A DNA stretch of 7,016 bases from Actinomycetes bacterium. Its GTDB lineage: Bacteria; Actinomycetota; Actinomycetes; Actinomycetales; Microbacteriaceae. The stretch covers positions 1 to 7,016 of the forward strand of contig JAEWDJ010000255.1 of assembly GCA_023390155.1 (NCBI GenBank), written 5' to 3'. The notes under the pieces were generated by a model, which worked only from the letters and a program-made list of their open reading frames with translations, did not search any database and was not told the DNA's origin. Made by a program: the position numbers and the translations under genes. Positions 1 to 4,357 of this stretch are shown here, piece by piece; the stretch's first letter is position 1, and each line of letters begins with the position of its first letter.

Positions 1-205
1 GGGCGACGCGGTCCGCGATATCGTCGCCGTGATCGGCCGCCGGCTGGACCTCCCCGTCGCGGCGGTCCCGGCCGACACGTTCGGCCCCGTCGGCCCGATC
101 TTCGCCGTCGACCAGCCGTCCTCGAGCGCCCGCACCCGCGCCGAGCTCGGCTGGAGCCCGACGCACCCGAGCCTGCTGGAGGACCTGGAGAACATCGAGC
201 GCTGA
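1..205 (+). CDS. C-terminal end of a probable SDR-type NAD-dependent epimerase/dehydratase (5' truncated)
   Basis: An open frame enters from the left edge (first whole codon at 2) and stops with TGA at 203-205, leaving 67 visible residues. The tail contains SSSARTRAELGWSPTHPSLL followed by an acidic end. This resembles the last helix region of extended short-chain dehydrogenases of the epimerase type, where an S-x-R-x-R-x-x-L-G-W-x-P-x-H/R-x-x-L signature closes the substrate domain. Members use NAD(P) to modify nucleotide sugars or other small carbonyl or hydroxyl substrates in the cytoplasm. The Rossmann fold and the catalytic Tyr-x-x-x-Lys lie outside the window, so neither substrate nor activity can be judged. 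The family call is from motif resemblance only. No terminator hairpin is obvious in the 51 nt before the next gene. Confidence 0.6.
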   Translation, partial: GDAVRDIVAVIGRRLDLPVAAVPADTFGPVGPIFAVDQPSSSARTRAELGWSPTHPSLLEDLENIER

Positions 206-244
206 GGCGGCGGGCGGCGCGGCCCGGGGCGCTCGTCCCTGTGG

Positions 245-250
245 TAGACA
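245..250 (+). promoter_or_regulatory. Possible -10 box (TAGACA) for a leaderless transcript
   Basis: TAGACA lies with six bases between its end and the ATG at 257. That places the expected transcription start at or next to the first base of the start codon. No Shine-Dalgarno sequence is correctly spaced; the run of G at 252-256 abuts the ATG. Leaderless starts are common in actinobacteria. No convincing -35 hexamer is visible, so this is an inference from spacing. Confidence 0.4.
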
Positions 251-256
251 CGGGGG

Positions 257-694
257 ATGAGCGAGCCCACGGAGCCGCGCCGGACCGACGCCCTCGCCGC
301 CCGCATCCGCGCCCGGGGCCTCCCCGCCGCCGTGGCGACCATCGCGCTCGAGGGAGGCGCCGCCGTGCACCCCGCGCTGCGCGGCCACACGGACGCCGTC
401 GACGCGCGAGGCTGGGCCGTCGCGAACCGGCACCCCGAGCTGGTCCCCCTGTGGACCTCCGGCGCCGTGGTCACCCTCGCCGCCGGCGACGGCAGCGTCT
501 CGCGCTGGAGCCCCGAGCTTCCCGACGAGCCGCTACACGCGTATGCCGATCTCGCCGAGGCCGTGCGCGCCCTCCTCACCGACCTCTGGGAGCTCGACGA
601 CGACGACACCGGAGCGGGCGACCGCCGGGCGATCGCCGAGGCGCTTCTGCGGCCGGACCAGGTGGCGGCCGCGCTCGTGCCGGTGGAGCGCTGA
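257..694 (+). CDS. Hypothetical soluble protein, 145 aa
   Basis: This is a complete frame from ATG to TGA with strongly GC-biased third positions, consistent with real coding. I do not recognise it with confidence. There is no signal peptide or membrane helix. The N-terminal third is Ala/Arg-rich and helical (LAARIRARGLPAAVATIALE). The middle (about 56-90) alternates hydrophobic and polar residues like beta strands (ELVPLWTSGAVVTLAAGDGS). It is followed by an acidic helix with AYADLAEAVRALLTDLWELD near 95-114. The order 'P-L-W/Y...strand...helix ending LxxDLWE' weakly recalls SMI1/KNR4 (SUKH) proteins, some of which are toxin-immunity or regulatory proteins. That resemblance is too faint to name a function. 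The next gene starts 24 nt downstream on the same strand, but has its own -10-like box. Confidence 0.75.
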   Translation: MSEPTEPRRTDALAARIRARGLPAAVATIALEGGAAVHPALRGHTDAVDARGWAVANRHPELVPLWTSGAVVTLAAGDGSVSRWSPELPDEPLHAYADLAEAVRALLTDLWELDDDDTGAGDRRAIAEALLRPDQVAAALVPVER

Positions 695-706
695 GGGCGC
701 GACCGC

Positions 707-712
707 TATCGT
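707..712 (+). promoter_or_regulatory. Possible -10 box (TATCGT) for a leaderless GTG start
   Basis: TATCGT ends six bases before the GTG at 719, the spacing expected if transcription begins on the G of the start codon. There is no Shine-Dalgarno sequence before 719, which supports a leaderless start. The box overlaps no coding sequence, because the upstream gene stops at 694. No clear -35 is present. Confidence 0.5.
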
Positions 713-718
713 GACCTC

Positions 719-1861
719 GTGGAGCAGGGCAGTCGAGCGGTCGTCCCCGACCGGCGTCTCGCGCTCTATCGCTCCCGTTTCCCGGTTCACGTGCGCTGGG
801 CCGAGGTGCGCGAGGAGGATCCGCGGGCCTTCCGCACGGCCGCCGGCGGCGCGCTGCTCATGCCCGTCGCCTTCGTCGCGACCGTCGCCTGGACCTGCCT
901 GACGTTCGAGGTGCCCGTCGCCGTGGAACTGCCCGGGTGGCTGGAGGCCGCGCGCGGCCTGCTCGTGGTCGCGCTCGTGTTCGCCGCGATCCTGCTGTGG
1001 GTCTTCGCGGTGACGATGCTCTCGCTCCCCGCGGACGCCCGCCGGGCGATCGCCCTCCGGCGGTTCGGCGCGGCGAACGACCTCGCGTTCCAGCGCCTGA
1101 GCGCGGCGCCGCCATCGCTCGGCATCCTCTTCGCCGAGGGAGGCGAGGGAGGCGCGGAAGCCGCGGGAGCGCCGACCGCGCGCCGGCCACGAGGCGCTGC
1201 GGAGCCGGCTGCCCCGCCCCGTTTCCGAGCGGAGTTCGCCCTCACCCGCGGCGGGACGTTCGACGATCCCGCCCTCCGGATCGCGGTGGCCACCTCGACC
1301 GGCGGGCGGAACGACCCGGCGGCCCCGCGGCACACGTTCCGCTTCCTCTCCGCACACCTCCCCCGCCCGCTGCCGCACCTGATGATCGACTCGCTGCGCA
1401 ACGGCCGGCTGCGGACGATCCTCCCGGGCGCGCAGCGGCTCTCCCTCGAGGGCGACGTCGACCGTCACTTCGCCGTCTACGTCCCGGCGGGCTACGAACG
1501 TGATGCGCTGCAGTTGCTCACGCCCGACGTCCTCGTCTGCCTGATCGACCACGGCCGCCGGTGGGACATCGAGGTCGTCGACGACCGTCTCGTCGTCGCA
1601 TCCCGCGCCTCCGGTCGCCGCTCCGACCGGACCGAGGTGCCGGCCCTGCTGCGCTTCGCCGAGCTGATCGGGGCGGAGCTCGGCCACCAGGCGACGACGT
1701 ACACCGACCCGCGGGCGGGCGATCCGCGGACGCAGATCGACATCGCCGGGCGGCGCCTGCGCCGCCGCTCGGGCGCGTGGGTCGCGGCGGTAATCGCCGT
1801 GGCGGTCGCGGCGATGCTGGCGTTCCCGCACCTCCTCGGCTGGGTGCTCGACAACACCTGA
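719..1861 (+). CDS. Uncharacterised membrane protein with three predicted TM helices, 380 aa
   Basis: The frame starts at GTG 719 and stops at TGA 1859-1861. This start is preferred because it lies six bases after TATCGT. The next in-frame candidates (GTG 791, ATG 860) would remove part of the cytosolic N-terminus or the first helix. Predicted helices are about 43-66, 78-102 and, near the C-terminus, 352-376. Between them lie a low-complexity Gly/Glu/Ala/Pro linker (about 139-168) and a roughly 180-residue soluble domain (about 169-350). That domain contains HFAVYVPAGYERDALQLLTP (250-269) followed by a DVLVCLID segment. A 'YxPxGYExDxLxxLxPDVxxxLID' core of this sort occurs in poorly studied bacterial membrane proteins, and I recall it loosely as DUF3137-like. 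Positively charged stretches beside the helices suggest the large domain is cytosolic. The function is unknown and I see no catalytic motif. Confidence 0.8.
   Translation: MEQGSRAVVPDRRLALYRSRFPVHVRWAEVREEDPRAFRTAAGGALLMPVAFVATVAWTCLTFEVPVAVELPGWLEAARGLLVVALVFAAILLWVFAVTMLSLPADARRAIALRRFGAANDLAFQRLSAAPPSLGILFAEGGEGGAEAAGAPTARRPRGAAEPAAPPRFRAEFALTRGGTFDDPALRIAVATSTGGRNDPAAPRHTFRFLSAHLPRPLPHLMIDSLRNGRLRTILPGAQRLSLEGDVDRHFAVYVPAGYERDALQLLTPDVLVCLIDHGRRWDIEVVDDRLVVASRASGRRSDRTEVPALLRFAELIGAELGHQATTYTDPRAGDPRTQIDIAGRRLRRRSGAWVAAVIAVAVAAMLAFPHLLGWVLDNT
1136..1153. repeat. 9-bp tandem repeat GAGGGAGGC x2 inside the membrane-protein gene
   Basis: Two exact, adjacent copies of GAGGGAGGC (1136-1144 and 1145-1153) are in frame and encode EGG-EGG at residues 140-145 of the 380-aa protein. 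They sit at the start of its low-complexity linker. The unit is a multiple of three, so a copy-number change would keep the frame. Confidence 0.8.
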
Positions 1862-1864
1862 CGC

Positions 1865-1894
1865 GCGCGAACGCCGCGGAGGGCGCGAACGCCG
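1865..1894. repeat. 12-bp direct repeat GCGCGAACGCCG x2 between genes
   Basis: Exact copies occupy 1865-1876 and 1883-1894, separated by six bases (18-bp period). They lie just after the stop of the membrane-protein gene and before the presumed promoter of the MFS gene. No function is evident; they could be a decayed coding remnant or a chance GC-rich duplication. Confidence 0.6.
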
Positions 1895-1925
1895 TCGAGG
1901 CCGCGCATGCCGCGCTCCGGGAGCT

Positions 1926-1934
1926 TGATACCCT
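1926..1934 (+). promoter_or_regulatory. Extended -10 promoter element (TGATACCCT) upstream of the MFS gene
   Basis: TG-A-TACCCT matches an extended -10 arrangement (TGN followed by TANNNT), with the hexamer at 1929-1934. Transcription would start near 1940-1941, giving an untranslated leader of about 86 nt before the ATG at 2027. A GTG at 1941 sits exactly where a leaderless start would be, but its frame does not match the transporter. No clear -35 is present. Confidence 0.5.
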
Positions 1935-1943
1935 CGAGGAGTG

Positions 1944-1960
1944 TCCGGCACGGTGCCGGA
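1944..1960. promoter_or_regulatory. Perfect 17-bp palindrome, candidate operator for the MFS gene
   Basis: TCCGGCACGGTGCCGGA is a perfect inverted repeat (eight bases per side around G1952). It begins about ten bases after the presumed -10 box, overlapping or just following the expected transcription start. As DNA it has the size and position of a repressor operator; drug-efflux genes of this class are often controlled by TetR or MarR proteins. As RNA it could form a seven-pair hairpin with a CGG loop. No regulator gene is encoded in the window. The site is directly visible; its role is inferred. Confidence 0.55.
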
Positions 1961-2026
1961 GCGGTCGCGGAAGGCGATCCGGGCTGAAAACCCCACGACC
2001 CCTTCCACCGATCGGACCGCTCGGCC

Positions 2027-3499
2027 ATGCCCGCTTCCCCCTCCACCTCGCCGACCCCGCGTGTGGCGCCCACCCCGCCGAACGACCGGCTCGACACCCG
2101 GTCGACGCTGGTGCTCGTCACCCTCGCCGCCGCACAGCTGCTGGTGATCCTGGACACCACGATCGTGAACATCGCCATCCCTCAGGCCGCCGCGGCCCTC
2201 CACCTGAGCTCCGAGGGACGGCAGTGGATCATCACCGCCTACGCACTCACCTTCGGCGCCGTCCTCCTGATCGGGGGCCGGATCGCCGACTACTGGGGCC
2301 GCAAGCGGACGTTCCTCCTCGGAGTCGTCTTCTTCGCCGTGGCGTCGCTGCTCGCCGGGCTCGCCGTGAACCCGACCATGCTGATCGGCGGTCGCGTGCT
2401 GCAGGGCGCCGGCGCGGCGCTGATGGCACCCGCCGCCCTGTCCCTGGTCAGCGTCACCTTCCCCTCGGGACGCGCGCGGAACACGGCGTTCGGCGTCCTG
2501 GGCGGAATCACCTCCAGTGGCGCCGCCGTTGGCCTGCTGCTCGGCGGCGTGCTCACCGAGTTCGTCGACTGGCGGTGGTGCCTCCTCGTCAACGTCCCGG
2601 TCGCGGCCCTCGCGATCGTCGCCGCCGCCCTGGTCCTGCGGGAGAGCCGGGCCGATTCGCACGGCCGACTCGATGTCGGCGGCGCGGCGACCATCGCCGT
2701 CGGCCTGGGCCTCCTGGTCTACGGCTTCACGCTCGCCGAGCACGGGTGGGTGGAGGGCGGGGCCCTGCTCTTCATCGGCCTCGGTGCGGTCTTCCTCGCG
2801 GCCTTCGTCGTCATCGAGCTGCGGGTGGCCGCGCCGCTGCTGCCGTTGCGGGTGGTGCTCGACCGCAACCGCGGCGGCGCGCTCATCGTGCAGACCTGCG
2901 CCGGCGCCACGATGGCGACGGTGACGCTGTACATCACCTTCCACCTGCAGCTGGTGCTCGGCTACGCGCCGCTCGTCGCCGGCCTCGCGACGCTCCCCCT
3001 GGCCATCGCCATCGGCGCGGTGATCCCGGTGCTGGTGAAGCTCGTGCCCCGCACCGGCCCGAAGCCACTCCTGATCGCCGGACCGATCGTCGCGGGCCTC
3101 GGCGCCCTGCTGCTCGCCCGCGTGTCCGTCGGCGGCTCGTACGCGGGCGAGGTGCTCCCGGGACTCCTGGTGATGGGCGCCGGGATGGCGGCGATCTTCG
3201 TCCCCGCCCAGAACATGGCGCTCTCCCGCGTCCGCCCGCAGGACGCCGGGGCCGCCGCGGCGGCGGCGAACGCGACGAACCAGATCGGCGGCGCCATCGG
3301 GCTGGCGATCCTCACCAACCTCTACGTCGCCGGATCGGGAGGCGGGCGCTCCCTCGACGCCCTGGTGAGCGGCTACGAGGCGGTCTTCATCGGGGGCGCC
3401 GTCGTCATGGCCCTCGCGGCCCTCGCCGGGATCTTCCTCATCCGCAACGTCCGCCTCGACACGCCCGACGCCGTGGACCGCGCGCCCGCGCTGCACTGA
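2027..3499 (+). CDS. MFS transporter, DHA2 family (EmrB/QacA-type, 14 TM), 490 aa
   Basis: This is probably a proton-coupled exporter in the cytoplasmic membrane; the substrate cannot be read from the sequence. About 14 hydrophobic segments can be traced (first at about 27-50, last at about 452-473), typical of the DHA2 branch, as is the length near 490 aa. Family signatures are clear. The helix-1 motif LDTTIVNIAIP is at 42-52. Motif A, GGRIADYWGRKR, is at 83-94 with its Asp and Arg residues intact. The RVLQGAGAALMAPA helix-4 motif is at 123-136. The motif C-like SSGAAVGLLLGGVL lies at 163-176, followed by DWRWCLLVNVP. The N-terminus carries a 25-residue Ser/Thr/Pro-rich tail. The Shine-Dalgarno sequence is weak (GGA at 2014-2016), yet the ATG at 2027 is the natural start before helix 1. 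The gene appears monocistronic and may be regulated through the palindrome at 1944-1960. Confidence 0.93.
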   Translation: MPASPSTSPTPRVAPTPPNDRLDTRSTLVLVTLAAAQLLVILDTTIVNIAIPQAAAALHLSSEGRQWIITAYALTFGAVLLIGGRIADYWGRKRTFLLGVVFFAVASLLAGLAVNPTMLIGGRVLQGAGAALMAPAALSLVSVTFPSGRARNTAFGVLGGITSSGAAVGLLLGGVLTEFVDWRWCLLVNVPVAALAIVAAALVLRESRADSHGRLDVGGAATIAVGLGLLVYGFTLAEHGWVEGGALLFIGLGAVFLAAFVVIELRVAAPLLPLRVVLDRNRGGALIVQTCAGATMATVTLYITFHLQLVLGYAPLVAGLATLPLAIAIGAVIPVLVKLVPRTGPKPLLIAGPIVAGLGALLLARVSVGGSYAGEVLPGLLVMGAGMAAIFVPAQNMALSRVRPQDAGAAAAAANATNQIGGAIGLAILTNLYVAGSGGGRSLDALVSGYEAVFIGGAVVMALAALAGIFLIRNVRLDTPDAVDRAPALH

Positions 3500-3524
3500 C
3501 GGAGCCGCTCCGGCTGTCCCCGGC

Positions 3525-3560
3525 AGGGCCACGACAGCTCCCGCCCGGCGGACCTACCGT
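3525..3560 (+). promoter_or_regulatory. Promoter of the 57-aa gene (ACGACA, 18 nt, TACCGT)
   Basis: A -35-like ACGACA (3531-3536) and a -10 TACCGT (3555-3560) are separated by 18 nt. The -35 element is embedded in AGGGCCACGACA (3525-3536), which recurs with one change and the same spacing upstream of the 82-aa gene (3901-3936). The repetition makes this promoter call stronger than either site alone. Confidence 0.55.
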
Positions 3561-3575
3561 CGAGTCAGCTCCCGC
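3535..3575. repeat. 10-bp direct repeat CAGCTCCCGC flanking the -10 box
   Basis: Exact copies at 3535-3544 and 3566-3575 are 31 bp apart, close to three helical turns, and lie on either side of the -10 box at 3555-3560. Such phasing would suit a dimeric or cooperative DNA-binding protein. The second copy lies within the presumed leader. A chance origin is possible. Confidence 0.6.
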
Positions 3576-3586
3576 ACACCACGGTC

Positions 3587-3593
3587 GAAAGGA
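3587..3593 (+). promoter_or_regulatory. Shine-Dalgarno sequence GAAAGGA for the 57-aa gene
   Basis: GAAAGGA ends six bases before the ATG at 3600, ideal spacing. It is the main evidence that the short frame at 3600 is translated. The surrounding TCGAAAGGA is identical to that before the gene at 3969. Confidence 0.75.
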
Positions 3594-3599
3594 CTCGTC

Positions 3600-3773
3600 A
3601 TGGAGGATCTTCGCGGTTCCGCATCGCAACGGCTCGCCCAGCTCGGGGAGGCCCGGGCCACCGGCGAGGCGACCGAGGAGTGGCTGTCCCGCCAGCTCCT
3701 CACCGCCCTGCGGGAGATCGACGCCTTCGAAGCGCTGGCGGACGCCGACCGCGATCGTCGCGAAGACTACTGA
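3600..3773 (+). CDS. Small hypothetical protein, 57 aa, helical and charged
   Basis: ATG at 3600 to TGA at 3771-3773 encodes 57 residues, starting MEDLRGSASQRLAQLGEARA and ending DRDRREDY. It is not recognised. Evidence for a real gene is a well-spaced GAAAGGA ribosome site, a plausible promoter 40-70 nt upstream, and GC-ending codon use. The protein has no membrane helix or signal peptide. Its residues 8-50 look almost wholly helical, with heptad-like hydrophobics (Leu12, Leu15, Trp28, Leu29, Leu33, Leu34, Leu37, Ile40, Phe43, Leu46), suggesting a short helical hairpin or dimer. The C-terminal tail is strongly charged. Overlapping longer frames in other phases are shadows. Its promoter twin lies before the 82-aa gene downstream, so the two may share a regulon. 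Confidence 0.7.
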   Translation: MEDLRGSASQRLAQLGEARATGEATEEWLSRQLLTALREIDAFEALADADRDRREDY

Positions 3774-3900
3774 CGCGCCGGCCACGGCGTCAGCACGCAC
3801 GGCCGAGCGCACGGCCCTCCAGGCGTCCTCACCGACCTCGCCCCGGTCCACGGTCCGCTGAGCCGCCGCCGGCCCCGCCGCCGGCCCGCGTGGTACCGGG

Positions 3901-3936
3901 AGGGTCACGACAACCGCGCATCCGACCCCCTAGTGT
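3901..3936 (+). promoter_or_regulatory. Promoter of the 82-aa gene (ACGACA, 18 nt, TAGTGT)
   Basis: ACGACA (3907-3912) and TAGTGT (3931-3936) are separated by 18 nt, matching the arrangement at 3525-3560. The surrounding 12-mer AGGGTCACGACA differs from the other copy at one position. The expected transcription start is near 3943, giving a leader of about 26 nt. Confidence 0.6.
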
Positions 3937-3955
3937 CGGTGGCGCAGACCCGTTC

Positions 3956-3964
3956 GAAAGGAAG
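3956..3964 (+). promoter_or_regulatory. Shine-Dalgarno sequence GAAAGGAAG deciding the ATG at 3969
   Basis: GAAAGGAAG lies four bases before ATG 3969. It favours this start over an in-frame GTG at 3933, which would lie inside the presumed -10 box and so could not be on the transcript. Confidence 0.8.
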
Positions 3965-3968
3965 CGCC

Positions 3969-4217
3969 ATGCCGACCCACACCGAGAAGATCCACGCCCG
4001 CCTGAGCGGAAGCGGAGTCCGCGCACCTCGCGACATCACGTGGGCGGAGTTCGAGTCGTTCTGGAAGGAAGTGGCTGACGAGGTCGTCGAGGAGAAGGGC
4101 GACCGACTCGCCGTCACCATGAACGGCCACCGTCAGGTCTTCCGCCGCCAGCACGACGGCCTGGTGTCGATCGAGGATGTGGAGCTGGCGCGGCACCTGC
4201 TCGCGGCGCAGGCGTAA
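3969..4217 (+). CDS. Small hypothetical protein, 82 aa
   Basis: ATG 3969 to TAA 4215-4217. I do not recognise a named family. It is a soluble alpha/beta protein with no signal or membrane segment. After a polar N-terminus (1-20) comes an acidic helix with ITWAEFESFWKEVADEVVEE (about 23-42). Two short strands follow, RLAVTMNG and HRQVFRRQH (about 46-61), and then a helix IEDVELARHLL near 67-77. A GTG 36 nt upstream in frame would add 12 residues, but it overlaps the presumed -10 box, and the ribosome site fits the ATG. The gene appears to be a single-gene unit with its own promoter and a downstream hairpin at 4233-4254. It shares promoter layout with the 57-aa gene. A small stress-related or regulatory role is conceivable but unsupported. 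Confidence 0.82.
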   Translation: MPTHTEKIHARLSGSGVRAPRDITWAEFESFWKEVADEVVEEKGDRLAVTMNGHRQVFRRQHDGLVSIEDVELARHLLAAQA

Positions 4218-4232
4218 GGGGAGCCGGCGCAC

Positions 4233-4254
4233 GGGCCGCGGGCGTTCGCGGCCC
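4233..4254 (+). terminator. Hairpin terminator candidate after the 82-aa gene
   Basis: GGGCCGCG (4233-4240) and CGCGGCCC (4247-4254) form a perfect eight-pair GC stem with loop GGCGTT, starting 16 nt after the stop codon. There is no U-tract, as is common in high-GC actinobacteria. An overlapping alternative stem, CCCCT/AGGGG (4252-4265), could compete with it. Confidence 0.6.
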
Positions 4255-4282
4255 CTCGAGAGGGGTGGCCCAGCCGCATGCG

Positions 4283-4321
4283 GCCGTGACGGCATCCGTG
4301 GTCTACTGAGACCGTCACGGC
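4283..4321. promoter_or_regulatory. Paired palindromes (CCGTSACGG) flanking a -10 box, candidate operator
   Basis: GCCGTGACGG (4283-4292) and CCGTCACGGC (4312-4321) are perfect reverse complements separated by 19 nt. Each is itself close to palindromic around CCGTSACGG, with centres at 4288 and 4316 (28 bp apart). Between them lies TGG-TCTACT (4299-4307), a possible extended -10 box for the cell-wall protein gene. The layout could be two operators or one long hairpin; neither is proven. Confidence 0.5.
4299..4307 (+). promoter_or_regulatory. Possible extended -10 element (TGGTCTACT) for the cell-wall protein gene
   Basis: TGG followed by TCTACT fits an extended -10 form with four of six consensus bases. 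The expected start near 4314 gives a leader of about 44 nt to ATG 4358. No good -35 is visible. Confidence 0.35.
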
Positions 4322-4347
4322 GACTGCCGCCGACGCCCCGATCGAGC

Positions 4348-4352
4348 AAGGA
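4348..4352 (+). promoter_or_regulatory. Shine-Dalgarno AAGGA for the cell-wall protein gene
   Basis: AAGGA ends five bases before ATG 4358 and supports that start, which also yields a proper signal peptide. Confidence 0.75.
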
Positions 4353-4357
4353 CTGGA

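Noticed and set aside
257..694. Assignment of the 145-aa protein as a SUKH-family immunity protein
   Set aside because: The resemblance is limited to a vague 'strand then LxxDLWE helix' pattern, with no neighbouring toxin gene. It is left as hypothetical.
3500..3515. Small hairpins just after the MFS stop (CGGAG/CTCCG and AGCCG/CGGCT)
   Set aside because: There are only five pairs each, they are mutually exclusive, have three-base loops and lack a U-tract. They are too weak to call a terminator.
533..3532. A 999-codon open frame on the minus strand
   Set aside because: It lies antisense to three well-supported plus-strand genes. Its translation is low-complexity Arg/Gly/Glu/Asp/His-rich with no domain pattern. 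Very high GC suppresses stop codons and makes such shadow frames long.
1561..3861. A 766-codon plus-strand frame overlapping the membrane protein, MFS and 57-aa genes
   Set aside because: The translation is almost all Arg/Pro/Gly/Ala, while the competing phases give clear membrane helices and MFS motifs. It is a composition artefact.
3865..3887. 11-bp direct repeat GCCGCCGGCCC x2 (3865-3875, 3877-3887) in the gap between the two small genes
   Set aside because: A simple GC-rich duplication with a 12-bp period. It gives only a five-pair stem with an eight-base loop and has no placement relative to a promoter that suggests function. The rest of 3774-3900 shows nothing recognisable.
3933..3968. 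GTG 3933 as the start of the 82-aa gene (94-aa version)
   Set aside because: The GTG falls within the presumed -10 box TAGTGT, and a strong ribosome site fits ATG 3969.
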